From Aliiroseovarius sp. F47248L (GTDB lineage Bacteria; Pseudomonadota; Alphaproteobacteria; Rhodobacterales; Rhodobacteraceae): a stretch of 64,000 nucleotides of DNA. The notes below the pieces were generated by a model. It ran no database searches, was not told the DNA's origin, and saw only the letters and a list, made by a program, of their open reading frames with translations. The stretch spans positions 2,294,001 to 2,358,000 of the forward strand of contig NZ_JALKBF010000001.1 of NCBI RefSeq assembly GCF_023016085.1, written 5' to 3'. Every line of letters starts with the position of its first letter. Within the stretch, counting starts at the first letter, position 1. The position numbers and the translations under genes are program-made. Positions 1 to 8,265 of the stretch are shown here, in pieces.

Positions 1-71
1 TTATACTCGTGGGCATCACGCAGCCCCCAGCCATCAAGAATGCACAGAACGACGGGCTTGGGCGTGGTCAT
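1..71 (-). CDS. gpmI: 2,3-bisphosphoglycerate-independent phosphoglycerate mutase, N-terminus only
   Basis: The window holds only the first 23 codons, read leftward from an ATG at 71. The peptide contains PVVLCILDGWGLRD, the typical opening of cofactor-independent phosphoglycerate mutase, in which the Asp of LDGWG binds a catalytic metal. The enzyme interconverts 3- and 2-phosphoglycerate in glycolysis. It lies downstream of rsfS and rlmH on the same strand and is probably the third gene of that operon. The rest of the gene is outside the window, so integrity cannot be judged. Confidence 0.85.
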   Translation of the reverse strand, partial: MTTPKPVVLCILDGWGLRDAHEY

Positions 72-153
72 GTCAACGGATCCTCTGGCTGCTTATAGAC
101 TGTCTATTGCGCGACAAGTCCGGGTGCAAGGCAAGCTGCCATCGCCGGGTAGA

Positions 154-624
154 TCAGGTGCGGTGATAGGGGCTGCCCGCCAAGATCGACGCGGCGCGAT
201 AAATTTGTTCGGCCAGCATCACCCGAACCAGCATGTGCGGCCAAACCATCTTACCAAACGACAGGCTGAAATCGGCCTGCGTCCGCAACACAGGATCAAT
301 CCCATCCGCACCACCGATGACAAAAGCCACATCGCCGCGCCCTTCATCGCGCCAACGCCCCAACAATTTTGCAAAATCAGGCGAGGACATGACCTTGCCG
401 CGTTCATCCAGAGTGCAGATCAGCGCGCCTTTCGGAATGGCGCGCTCCAACAAGTTAGCTTCGGCGGACATGCCGCCGCCCTTCTTGTCTTCAACTTCGT
501 GGATATTGGCAAGCCCAAGCCCCAACGCACGGCCCGTGCGATCAAACCGGGTCAGATAATCATCAATCAGGTCGCGCTCAGCGCCGCCACGCAAACGACC
601 AACGGCGCAAATATGCACCCTCAT
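154..624 (-). CDS. rlmH: 23S rRNA (pseudouridine1915-N3)-methyltransferase RlmH
   Basis: A 156-residue SPOUT methyltransferase that methylates pseudouridine 1915 in helix 69 of 23S rRNA. The start at 624 gives the typical MRVHICAVG beginning; a longer reading frame upstream adds residues that do not fit the family. The C-terminal SAM-knot signature is visible as FVIGGADGID and FSLSFGKMVWPHMLVR, and the usual YHR ending is present (SPYHRT). The gap to the rsfS stop is only 19 bases, so the two are co-transcribed, a common pairing in proteobacteria. Confidence 0.93.
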   Translation of the reverse strand: MRVHICAVGRLRGGAERDLIDDYLTRFDRTGRALGLGLANIHEVEDKKGGGMSAEANLLERAIPKGALICTLDERGKVMSSPDFAKLLGRWRDEGRGDVAFVIGGADGIDPVLRTQADFSLSFGKMVWPHMLVRVMLAEQIYRAASILAGSPYHRT

Positions 625-643
625 AACGACGCACCCTTGAAGA

Positions 644-1009
644 TCAGGTCGATACGCCGGTGGTGCCCGGCTCCAACCACATCTTTTCAAGCTGATAGAA
701 CTCGCGCACTTCCGGGCGGAACACATGGACGATCACATCGCCTGCGTCGATCAGAACCCAGTCGCCCTGATCCTTACCTTCGATCTTCGAAAAGACACCC
801 ATTTCCTGCTTGAGTTTCTCGGTCAGCTTTTCCGAGATCGCCGCGACCTGACGGGTCGAGCGACCGGAGCACACCACCATATGATCGGCCATCTCTGATT
901 TGCCGTGCAAATCAATGATCACCACATCTTCGGCTTTGTCGTCTTCAAGTGAGTTAAGAACCAGCGACAGGATATCGTCGCTGACATTGGTCTGAGGGGC
1001 CGCCGTCAT
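644..1009 (-). CDS. rsfS: Ribosome silencing factor RsfS
   Basis: A 121-residue protein of the RsfS/Iojap family, which binds uL14 on the large subunit and blocks subunit joining in starvation. The hallmarks DVVIIDLHGKS, ADHMVVCSGRSTRQV and GDWVLIDAGDVIVHVF are present, and the protein ends soon after FYQLEKMW as usual. It heads a minus-strand group with rlmH and gpmI. A Shine-Dalgarno AGGGA precedes the ATG. A nadD gene is often found upstream in related genomes; here an MscS gene lies upstream instead. Confidence 0.93.
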   Translation of the reverse strand: MTAAPQTNVSDDILSLVLNSLEDDKAEDVVIIDLHGKSEMADHMVVCSGRSTRQVAAISEKLTEKLKQEMGVFSKIEGKDQGDWVLIDAGDVIVHVFRPEVREFYQLEKMWLEPGTTGVST

Positions 1010-1024
1010 TGCGGATTTCCCTGC

Positions 1025-1043
1025 AGTCGCATCTTTTGCGACT
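1025..1043 (-). promoter_or_regulatory. Stem-loop in the rsfS leader
   Basis: A perfect 7-bp inverted repeat AGTCGCA/TGCGACT with a 5-nt loop lies 16 bases upstream of the rsfS start, just before its Shine-Dalgarno. No T-run follows on either strand, so it does not look like a terminator. It may be a leader hairpin or a chance palindrome. Confidence 0.3.
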
Positions 1044-1185
1044 TCTGTTTGCGGAGACAGGACATTGTCCTCCTATCGATGCGCGCCGATACGCCCCGAC
1101 GCTGGGCACATAAGAATCGTAGCATCACATGGGGGCGATCTCAACGCTCGTCAAGCAACTGCAGCGAAACAGCAGTGCAAATGGG

Positions 1186-2610
1186 TCACGCCCGCGGGTT
1201 TTCGCCGGTTTCAGTTCCGTCTGGCAACGCGTCTGCCAGGTCGTCCGGCAACAGTCGGACTTCGCGCTGAGGGAACGGGAACGATATGTCGTTCTCATGA
1301 AACGCATCCCACAACGCCAGATAGACATTGCCGCGAATGTTGGTCAGACCGCCGGTTGGGTCATCGATCCAGAAGCGCAGGATGTAATCGACTGAACTGT
1401 CGCCAAACCCGACGATGTGACAGACCGGAGGGCGGAAGCTCAGCACGCGAGACACGTTGCTGGCGGCTTCGATGGCAACCTTGCGCACTTTGTGCGGGTC
1501 ATCCCCATAGGCGGTGCCAAAATAGATATCCAGCCGCACGAACGAATTGGTATGCGACCAGTTCACCACCTGCCCGGTGATCAGGTCTTCGTTCGGGATC
1601 AGGTATTCGCGCCCGTCGCGCGTCACGACCGACACATACCGCGCACCAAGCTGCTGGATCCAACCAAATGTCTCGCCCAGACTAATCACATCGCCGGGCT
1701 TGATCGACTTATCCAACAGGATGATCACGCCCGACACGAGGTTGGACACGACCTTTTGCAGACCGAAACCAAGACCCACACCGATGGCGCCGGACAGAAC
1801 CGCAAGCCCCGTCAGATCGACGCCAATCACTTTCAGACCCAGAAAGAACGCCGCGCCATACAGCAGAAGCTGAATGAACTTGACCGCCAGCACCTGCATC
1901 GACGGAGATATATCGTCATTGTTCTGGATCTTCTCAGCCGATCCTCGACTGAACATGCGCGCCAAGGCAAACAGGGCTGCCGTGACCACCACCGCCCGCA
2001 GAACGTCCAGAAGCGAGATATGGAAATCCCCAGTCGAGATCGCGAGATTATCCAGCACATCGCCAATTTCATCTGTTATGCCCAGATAATACAGCGTGAC
2101 ATAGATCCACAGCCCCCATTTCGTCGTGCGCCGAAGAACCCGGTTCTCGACGATGACAGAGGCAAACCCAACCAGCACCCAGGCCAATGCCAGCGTGCCG
2201 ATGGCTGCGATCAAGTATGATCGGGACGGCCACGTCACCTCGCGCATTGCGGAAACGATCAGCCAAGACATCAGCACGAACAGGATCATCGGCACGCGGC
2301 GCTTGGTGTGAATGGCAAAGCGCAACCGGCGCTTCGACCACCCCTCGCGCGACCGCAGCCAATGGTCGATCTTGGGGTTCAGCATCTTGCCAACCGCCCA
2401 AGATATCACGGCCAGAAGGATGACAATCGCGATCTGATAGAGACGCCAAGTCTGACTAAGGCTAAGGATGAAGGCCGAGCCGTCATTCCACAGCGGCATC
2501 AACTGGTCGCGCAGCGTGTCGATAGTGTCTGTCGCAAGCTCTGGCAGATTATCCGCCCCGCTGCTTGGTTTGGGTGATGTGCCGGATTGCGGCGTTGGTT
2601 CGGGCTCCAT
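1186..2610 (-). CDS. MscS-family mechanosensitive ion channel
   Basis: A 474-residue inner-membrane protein. It has a short polar N-terminus rich in Pro and Ser, several predicted membrane segments between about 55 and 290, then the MscS core. The pore-lining helix resembles the GAIGVGLGFGLQKVVSN segment of MscS and is followed by the beta domain (GDVISLGETFGWIQQLGARY, RDGREYLIPNEDLI). Such channels open on membrane tension and release solutes in hypo-osmotic shock. It is transcribed away from leuC, with which it shares a 249-base divergent region. The gene-specific subtype cannot be assigned. Confidence 0.88.
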   Translation of the reverse strand: MEPEPTPQSGTSPKPSSGADNLPELATDTIDTLRDQLMPLWNDGSAFILSLSQTWRLYQIAIVILLAVISWAVGKMLNPKIDHWLRSREGWSKRRLRFAIHTKRRVPMILFVLMSWLIVSAMREVTWPSRSYLIAAIGTLALAWVLVGFASVIVENRVLRRTTKWGLWIYVTLYYLGITDEIGDVLDNLAISTGDFHISLLDVLRAVVVTAALFALARMFSRGSAEKIQNNDDISPSMQVLAVKFIQLLLYGAAFFLGLKVIGVDLTGLAVLSGAIGVGLGFGLQKVVSNLVSGVIILLDKSIKPGDVISLGETFGWIQQLGARYVSVVTRDGREYLIPNEDLITGQVVNWSHTNSFVRLDIYFGTAYGDDPHKVRKVAIEAASNVSRVLSFRPPVCHIVGFGDSSVDYILRFWIDDPTGGLTNIRGNVYLALWDAFHENDISFPFPQREVRLLPDDLADALPDGTETGENPRA

Positions 2611-2788
2611 GCGGTGACTTTTACATGCGCCCTTCGCCGCGTCCAGAGGTCGAACACACTACATCGCCCGACACCCTTGCGACGACGCTGGCAAAAGAGT
2701 ATCTCAGCAGCATGACTCGGGTTTTCGATATGGACGATCGTGCGCGCCTGCCTTGGCGATTTTTCGGTGCGACACGGAATGTGCAAGC

Positions 2789-2803
2789 CCACCTATAAGG
2801 TGG
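2789..2803 (+). promoter_or_regulatory. Palindrome over a probable leuC -10 box
   Basis: The sequence CCACC-TATAA-GGTGG is a perfect 5-bp inverted repeat whose centre supplies a TATAAG hexamer, 57 bases before the leuC start. A -35 hexamer at the right distance is poor (GACACG). The palindrome could be an operator overlapping the -10 element or just a GC-rich frame around a promoter. The rest of the 249-base gap between mscS and leuC shows nothing else recognisable and no leucine-rich leader peptide. Confidence 0.3.
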
Positions 2804-2859
2804 CGCCCCCTTGCCTATCGCAACCTGACAGACATCCACGCCCATCCACGGAGAGCGAA

Positions 2860-4266
2860 ATGACCGCCCCGAAGACACTCTATGATAAAATCTGGGACGC
2901 CCATGTGGCCCACGAAGCCGATGACGGCACCTGCCTTTTGTATATCGACCGCCATCTGGTGCACGAAGTGACCAGTCCGCAGGCCTTCGAAGGCTTGCGT
3001 ATGGCCGGCCGTCAGGTGCATGCGCCTGACAAAACCATTGCCGTGCCGGACCACAACGTGCCCACAACGCTGGATCGGACCAAGGGCATCGAAAATGAAG
3101 AAAGCCGCATTCAGGTTGAAGCCCTGGACAAGAACGCCAAGGATTTCGGCATTCATTACTATCCCGTTGACGATGTGCGCCAAGGCATCGTGCATATCGT
3201 CGGGCCCGAACAAGGCTGGACCCTGCCCGGCATGACGGTCGTCTGCGGTGACAGCCACACCGCGACCCACGGTGCGTTCGGCGCACTGGCGCACGGCATC
3301 GGTACTTCGGAAGTTGAACACGTGCTGGCGACGCAAACGCTGATCCAGAAGAAGTCAAAGAACATGAAAGTCGAAATCACCGGCAAGCTGAAGCCCGGTG
3401 TGACCGCCAAGGACATCACCCTGGCCGTGATCGGCAAAACCGGCACCGCCGGCGGCACCGGCTATGTCATCGAATATTGCGGCGAAGCGATCCGTGATCT
3501 GTCGATGGAAGGCCGCATGACCGTCTGCAACATGGCCATTGAGGGTGGCGCCCGCGCCGGTCTGATTGCGCCGGATGAGACCACCTTTGAATACGTCAAA
3601 GGCCGCCCCCATGCCCCGAAAGCGGGTCAGTGGGAGCAAGCACTGGAATACTGGAAGACGCTTTACACCGACGAAGACGCACATTTCGACAAGGTCATCA
3701 CCCTGAAGGGCGAAGAAATTGAGCCGGTCGTGACCTGGGGCACCTCGCCCGAGGATGTTCTGCCGATTTCCGCCACCGTGCCCAGCCCCGAGGATTTCAC
3801 CGGCGGCAAGGTCGAAGCCGCCCGCCGTGCCCTTGATTATATGGGGCTGACCCCCGGACAGAAACTGACCGATATCGAGATCGACACGGTCTTTATCGGC
3901 TCCTGCACCAACGGGCGTATCGAAGACCTGCGCGCCGTGGCCGACGTGGTCAAGGGCAAGAAGATCAAGGACGGGCTGCGCGCGATGATCGTGCCGGGAT
4001 CAGGACTTGTGCGTGCGCAGGCCGAAGAAGAAGGTTTGGCGGAAATCTTTCAGGAGGCCGGTTTCGAATGGCGCCTGGCTGGGTGTTCGATGTGCCTTGC
4101 CATGAACCCGGATCAGTTGGCCGAGAAAGAGCGCTGTGCCTCAACCTCGAACCGGAACTTCGAAGGGCGTCAGGGCTATAAAGGCCGCACCCACCTTGTG
4201 TCGCCCGCTATGGCCGCGGCGGCGGCATTGACGGGTCGTTTGACAGATGTTCGCGAGTTGATGTGA
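2860..4266 (+). CDS. leuC: 3-isopropylmalate dehydratase large subunit
   Basis: A 468-residue aconitase-family subunit that, with LeuD, isomerises 2- to 3-isopropylmalate in leucine synthesis. The [4Fe-4S] ligands are visible as C349 (in FIGSCTNGR), C409 and C412 (in [10 protein letters not shown]). The N-terminus [15 protein letters not shown] is typical and the ATG at 2860 has GGAGAG upstream, so the in-frame codons before it are not part of the gene. leuD lies 1.1 kb downstream beyond a secreted-protein gene, and leuB 4 kb downstream, an arrangement seen in Rhodobacteraceae. Confidence 0.97.
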   Translation: MTAPKTLYDKIWDAHVAHEADDGTCLLYIDRHLVHEVTSPQAFEGLRMAGRQVHAPDKTIAVPDHNVPTTLDRTKGIENEESRIQVEALDKNAKDFGIHYYPVDDVRQGIVHIVGPEQGWTLPGMTVVCGDSHTATHGAFGALAHGIGTSEVEHVLATQTLIQKKSKNMKVEITGKLKPGVTAKDITLAVIGKTGTAGGTGYVIEYCGEAIRDLSMEGRMTVCNMAIEGGARAGLIAPDETTFEYVKGRPHAPKAGQWEQALEYWKTLYTDEDAHFDKVITLKGEEIEPVVTWGTSPEDVLPISATVPSPEDFTGGKVEAARRALDYMGLTPGQKLTDIEIDTVFIGSCTNGRIEDLRAVADVVKGKKIKDGLRAMIVPGSGLVRAQAEEEGLAEIFQEAGFEWRLAGCSMCLAMNPDQLAEKERCASTSNRNFEGRQGYKGRTHLVSPAMAAAAALTGRLTDVRELM

Positions 4267-4314
4267 TTCAACCAACCGGCCACGGCCGGGAAAAACATCC
4301 AAGCTAAGTGGTAT

Positions 4315-4343
4315 TGTGCGCAACTGAGAAACAGTTGCGCACA
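4315..4343 (+). terminator. Hairpin after leuC, possible terminator
   Basis: A perfect 12-bp stem (4315-4326 with 4332-4343, core GTGCGCAACTG) and 5-nt loop lies about 50 bases past the leuC stop. The following TTTCTCATCTGTCCTTT is T-rich but not a clean run, so termination is plausible rather than certain. A smaller GC-rich palindrome, CCGGCC-AC-GGCCGG, lies near 4276-4290. Confidence 0.5.
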
Positions 4344-4510
4344 TTTCTCATCTGTCCTTTGCTGATTCCACTACTTTGAATTGATAATGCCTCAGTTTTG
4401 ACGAAATTCTTTGAAGTCGCCCTTTCGAACCTAATAGAATTAAATCATTCGAGCATCGTGAAGGGGTCACGGTGGGTTATTTAATCAGTTACATGTTTAA
4501 AGGGGTAACT

Positions 4511-5209
4511 ATGAACAAGCTGTTTGCTGCTGCGGTCATCGCAGCTGGTTTTGCAACCACATCCGACGCAGCCGTCCTGAAATTGGACAGCTACACATCT
4601 TCCATCCAATCCGTTTCGGTAAAATCTTCGCCGGTGGCGAATACACCGGGAACTGTTGGGGCCACGGGTTTCAACCTGACCGACACCACCGGGGATATGG
4701 GCAGCTTTGTCGGCTGGTGTCTCGACATTGCGCACTATCTTATGAACAAAGGTTCTAGCCAGAACTATACGCCAACCAACGATCCATTCTCCAACAGCTT
4801 CGGCCTGACTGACGTGGGTCGCGACCGTGTGCAATCGGTGTTTGATGCCAACTATGGCCGACTTGATACCTCAAACGGCGATCAAGCTGCGGCATTCCAG
4901 ATGGCTTTGTGGGAAGCTGCCTACGAGGATGACAATACTGCGCTTAGCGTGTCTTCCGGTCTTTTTAAGGCCAGCAGCACTGGCAGCACGAATCTTGCCA
5001 ACCGGTATCTGATGGCCGCCTCGGCTTACTCGGGCGATATGGTCTGGAACTTGTCGTTCCTTGAAGTGGATGGCGACGCAGATCGCGGTCGCTACACCGG
5101 ACAGAACCTAGTTTCGGTGTCGCCCGTTCCGGTGCCTGCCGCTGGCCTGCTTCTGGTGACCGGCCTGTTCGGCATGGGGGCCATCACGCGCCGCCGCCGC
5201 AAGGCTTGA
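4511..5209 (+). CDS. Secreted VPLPA/PEP-CTERM-type protein with a thioester-like motif pair
   Basis: A 232-residue exported protein. Residues 1-20 form a Sec signal peptide (MNKLFAAAVIAAGFATTSDA). The C-terminus has VPVPA (206-210), a hydrophobic segment (211-224) and RRRRK (227-231), the three-part layout of VPLPA/PEP-CTERM tails processed by exosortase. In between, GWCLD (Cys70) and FQMALWE (Gln130) resemble the paired Cys and Gln motifs of thioester-type surface domains; a covalent link is inference. The start is chosen because AAGGGG precedes the ATG at 4511. It is bounded by its own hairpins between leuC and leuD. No exosortase is in the window. Confidence 0.75.
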   Translation: MNKLFAAAVIAAGFATTSDAAVLKLDSYTSSIQSVSVKSSPVANTPGTVGATGFNLTDTTGDMGSFVGWCLDIAHYLMNKGSSQNYTPTNDPFSNSFGLTDVGRDRVQSVFDANYGRLDTSNGDQAAAFQMALWEAAYEDDNTALSVSSGLFKASSTGSTNLANRYLMAASAYSGDMVWNLSFLEVDGDADRGRYTGQNLVSVSPVPVPAAGLLLVTGLFGMGAITRRRRKA

Positions 5210-5231
5210 ACCATTCGATCTGAACACAAAC

Positions 5232-5261
5232 CCCGGCGCTCAACACCGGCGCCGGGTTTTT
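5232..5261 (+). terminator. Rho-independent terminator after the VPLPA-CTERM gene
   Basis: An 8-bp GC stem (CCCGGCGC with GCGCCGGG, arms 5232-5239 and 5249-5256) is followed directly by TTTTT. It ends the secreted-protein transcript before leuD. Confidence 0.8.
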
Positions 5262-5366
5262 CATGCGCGGCTGACTTGGAATCGCCGTCAAAACCTGCAT
5301 AAAGCAATGGACTGAATGACGCAGCCACGACCCATCGGGCGTGACGGATGCAGAAAGGTGCGTGCT

Positions 5367-5972
5367 ATGGACAAGTTCCAAAAACTTCATGGGATCGCGG
5401 CGCCCATGCCGCTGGTGAATATCGACACCGATATGATCATCCCCAAGGTCTTTCTGAAGACCATCAAGCGGTCCGGCCTAGGCGTGAACCTGTTTGACGA
5501 AATGCGCTATGACCGTCAGGGCAACGAGATCCCGGATTTCGTCCTGAACAAACCGCAATACCGTGATGCCGAAATTCTGGTAGCCGGTGAAAATTTCGGC
5601 TGCGGCTCCTCGCGTGAACACGCCCCATGGGCCATAGCTGACTTCGGAATCAAGTGCGTGATTTCGACCAGCTTTGCCGACATCTTCTTCAACAACTGCT
5701 TCAAGAATGGCATTTTGCCGATCATCTTGCCGCAAGAACAGGTCGAGATTCTGATGGCCGACTCCGAGAAAGGTGCCAATGCCCGGATGACCGTTGACCT
5801 CGAATCACAAGAGATCACGACCTCGGACGGAGAGGTGATTCCCTTCGAAGTTGACGCCTTTAAAAAGCATTGTCTGCTGAACGGACTGGATGACATCGGC
5901 CTGACGATGGAAAAACAAGGCGCAATTGAATCATTTGAGGCAACAGCTGCCACCCAGCGTCCATGGGTCTAA
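5367..5972 (+). CDS. leuD: 3-isopropylmalate dehydratase small subunit
   Basis: A 201-residue small subunit, the usual length, supplying the swivel domain that completes the isopropylmalate isomerase active site with LeuC. The motifs [10 protein letters not shown] near the start and [15 protein letters not shown] are characteristic. The ATG at 5367 yields MDKFQKLHG, the usual start, and is preceded by AAAGGTG; an earlier in-frame ATG at 5316 lies too close to the preceding terminator and adds a non-homologous stretch. A terminator follows, so leuD may be expressed as a single gene. Confidence 0.96.
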   Translation: MDKFQKLHGIAAPMPLVNIDTDMIIPKVFLKTIKRSGLGVNLFDEMRYDRQGNEIPDFVLNKPQYRDAEILVAGENFGCGSSREHAPWAIADFGIKCVISTSFADIFFNNCFKNGILPIILPQEQVEILMADSEKGANARMTVDLESQEITTSDGEVIPFEVDAFKKHCLLNGLDDIGLTMEKQGAIESFEATAATQRPWV

Positions 5973-5995
5973 ACACCTGAAAAGTTGAATGAATC

Positions 5996-6028
5996 ATGGG
6001 GTCATCCGCTGAGGTGGCCCCATTTTCA
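5996..6028 (+). terminator. Terminator after leuD
   Basis: A 9-bp stem, ATGGGGTCA paired with TGGCCCCAT (one G-T pair), arms 5996-6004 and 6015-6023, is followed by TTTTC. It sits 23 bases after the leuD stop. The rest of the gap up to 6230 shows no further recognisable element. Confidence 0.7.
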
Positions 6029-6230
6029 CCTTAATTTGGTGCAAAGTCGCACCAGTTTCCCCTTAAATCGACCACATTTGGCAACGCATTTTAGGCACAA
6101 CTTGAAGTGGGACTAAGATGCAACGCAGTATGTTGCGATAAGAAGCAGTGACCCGCTGAATGAGGAAACGCTGACATGGATAAAGGGTGCGGCAGGTAAC
6201 AGCACCCGTCCAGGTGGAAGGATTAAGGTA

Positions 6231-7073
6231 GTGGTAAGCCGAATGATTGGCGCAATTGCGCGAGCATTCCTGATGGTGATCTTGATTGCAACGCCGTCCA
6301 TTTTGGTACCGGGGGTCAGTCAGGAATCCGGCCAGATCGTGACCATCGTCGCATTGTTTGCGGCGGCATTGACCATCTTCGAATATGCTTCGACCTATCC
6401 CGGACTGGTCGAATTTCGCGACGCCCCTCCTTTTAACCGCATCCGCTTTGCCGCGCTTTTCGCGACCGTGTTCTGTTTGTCTGTGATCGTTCGCGGCCAA
6501 ACCGATCATTCCACCGCTACACAGTTCATGACCTCGGTCGGAATGCTGATCGGTCAGGCCATCGACTTCCCCTACAGCCCAGTACGCTTCGTGGTGTCGA
6601 TGCTGCCCGATACGGCCAGTTTCAATGACATGGTGCTGCTACGCGCTGCAGCCGGAATGAGCTATCTGATTTCACTTCTGTCGATGGCCGTCTTCCTGAT
6701 GGCGCTGCGTTTCACAGAATGGCCTGCAAAATCGACGGGAGCATTCAACGTATGGGTCAACCTTCCAACTTTCGATCCGACGACCGGGGGCGACGTCGTC
6801 CGCCGACTGGTGCGCGATGCCCGGTTCAACATTGCTCTTGGCTTCCTGTTACCGTTTGCCACGCCTATCATCATCTCTGCCGCTGTATCGCTGTTTGGCT
6901 CAGTGTCGGTGGAAAACCATCAAACCATGATCTGGACGGTTGCCGCATGGGCCTTTCTTCCCGCCAGCCTTTTCATGCGCGGCATCGCCATGCTGCGTGT
7001 TGCCCTGATGATCAGCAGCGAGCGCAAGCGCAACAAGCGCCGCGCCACCGATGGCGGGATGGCGCACGCCTGA
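6231..7073 (+). CDS. Conserved membrane protein of unknown function
   Basis: A 280-residue integral membrane protein with a hydrophobic N-terminus, about six predicted membrane segments (near 10-50, 70-90, 140-165, 200-225 and 235-265) and a basic C-terminus (RKRNKRR). I recognise no catalytic motif. The start is a GTG at 6231 with GGAAGG about 10 bases upstream; an ATG at 6243 is an alternative. Its stop codon overlaps the probable beginning of the phosphodiesterase-family gene, suggesting translational coupling and a shared role between leuD and leuB. Confidence 0.7.
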   Translation: MVSRMIGAIARAFLMVILIATPSILVPGVSQESGQIVTIVALFAAALTIFEYASTYPGLVEFRDAPPFNRIRFAALFATVFCLSVIVRGQTDHSTATQFMTSVGMLIGQAIDFPYSPVRFVVSMLPDTASFNDMVLLRAAAGMSYLISLLSMAVFLMALRFTEWPAKSTGAFNVWVNLPTFDPTTGGDVVRRLVRDARFNIALGFLLPFATPIIISAAVSLFGSVSVENHQTMIWTVAAWAFLPASLFMRGIAMLRVALMISSERKRNKRRATDGGMAHA

Positions 7074-8191
7074 TCGGCGCAGGTTGCAAGTCTACTTTTT
7101 GCTATAATTGGATCGCTACCGCGGCACTGGCCCTTGTGGTCGGCATCGCGCCCGCCGGTGCAAAAGCGATCGACTTGCGCATCGCAACCTATAATGCCGA
7201 GATGGACAGGAAAGGCCCCGGCCTGCTGCTGCGCGAAATTCTGTCGGGCAAAGACCAACAGATCGCAGCCGTACTCTCCGTCATTACCGCTGCTAAACCC
7301 GATGTCCTAACACTTCAGGGTTTTGACCACGACATGGAAGGGCATGCACTACGTGCCTTCCAAACCAAATTGGCCGATCAGGGTCACGACATGCCGCACG
7401 CGTTCGCGGCCATGCCTAATTCGGGCTTGGCCACGGGATTGGATATGGATGGTAGTGGCCGCACCCAAGAGCCGCGCGACGCTCAGGGCTATGGCCGCTT
7501 CACCGGTCAGGGAGGGATGGTTGTTCTGTCCCGGCACCCCTTGGGCGAGGCGCGTGATTTTTCTGCCTTTCTGTGGAACGATCTGCCGGGTGCGATACCT
7601 CCGTCCCAAAATGGTGCCCCTTTCCCGTCCTCGGAAGCCTTCGTTATTCAGCGGCTAAGCAGCGTCGCCCATTGGGATGTGCCTGTGCTTCTGCCTGACG
7701 GGAGCAATCTGCACCTGTTGACCTTCCATGCAACCACGCCTGTGTTTGATGGAGACGAAGATCGAAACGGACGGCGCAACCACGATGAGATCACCTTCTG
7801 GCAACTTTATCTGGATGGCGCGCTTCCCTTTCCTTCCCCTGAAGGTCCGGTGGTTATCTCAGGCATCGCCAATCTTGACCCCGCTGACGGAGACGGTCGC
7901 CGCAACGCGATTGCACGATTGCTGCGCGACCCCCGGCTCCAAGACCCGGCACCGCGCCGCACAGGCAAGATCGCGGCGGATGACACAGGACAATCTGGTG
8001 ACCCAGCGCTGGACACAGTCGACTGGCCGGAACCAACTCCGGGGAATTTGCGCGTCAGCTATGTCCTGCCCGCTCGCAACCTTCAGGTGGTAGGGTCGGC
8101 CGTGTTCTGGCCGGCAGACGATGACCCAATGCTGGATACGGTCAACACCGCCTCGCGCCACCGTCTGGTTTGGGTTGATCTGCGCTTCTGA
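7070..8191 (+). CDS. Exported endonuclease/exonuclease/phosphatase-family protein, start unresolved
   Basis: About 373 residues with the EEP fold: LRIATYNAEM opens the domain, TLQGFDHD supplies the usual metal-site region and YGRFTGQGGMVVLSR follows. A Sec-like segment (ATAALALVVGIAPAGAKA) precedes it, so the protein is probably exported; substrate unknown. No ATG or TTG lies in frame near the signal peptide. The choices are a CTG at 7070 overlapping the TGA of the upstream gene, a GTG at 7136 inside the hydrophobic segment, or an ATG at 6947 that would overlap the upstream gene by 127 bases. I use 7070; the domain call is firmer than the start. Confidence 0.7.
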   Translation: MIGAGCKSTFCYNWIATAALALVVGIAPAGAKAIDLRIATYNAEMDRKGPGLLLREILSGKDQQIAAVLSVITAAKPDVLTLQGFDHDMEGHALRAFQTKLADQGHDMPHAFAAMPNSGLATGLDMDGSGRTQEPRDAQGYGRFTGQGGMVVLSRHPLGEARDFSAFLWNDLPGAIPPSQNGAPFPSSEAFVIQRLSSVAHWDVPVLLPDGSNLHLLTFHATTPVFDGDEDRNGRRNHDEITFWQLYLDGALPFPSPEGPVVISGIANLDPADGDGRRNAIARLLRDPRLQDPAPRRTGKIAADDTGQSGDPALDTVDWPEPTPGNLRVSYVLPARNLQVVGSAVFWPADDDPMLDTVNTASRHRLVWVDLRF

Positions 8192-8202
8192 CCCTTCGTT
8201 TC

Positions 8203-8231
8203 TTGACGGAACATCGCTGACAGGCTAGGCC
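8203..8231 (+). promoter_or_regulatory. Possible leuB promoter
   Basis: TTGACG at 8203-8208 and TAGGCC at 8226-8231 are separated by 17 bases and lie 35 bases before the leuB start, in the 74-base gap after the phosphodiesterase-family gene. This fits a housekeeping sigma-70 promoter with a weak -10. Confidence 0.35.
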
Positions 8232-8265
8232 GATCCGCGATGTATTTCTCAGCAAGGACAGACCC

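Noticed and set aside
2711..2798. Possible leader peptide before leuC
   Set aside because: A 28-codon frame ends at 2798, but it has no leucine run, no clear ribosome binding site and no attenuator hairpin.
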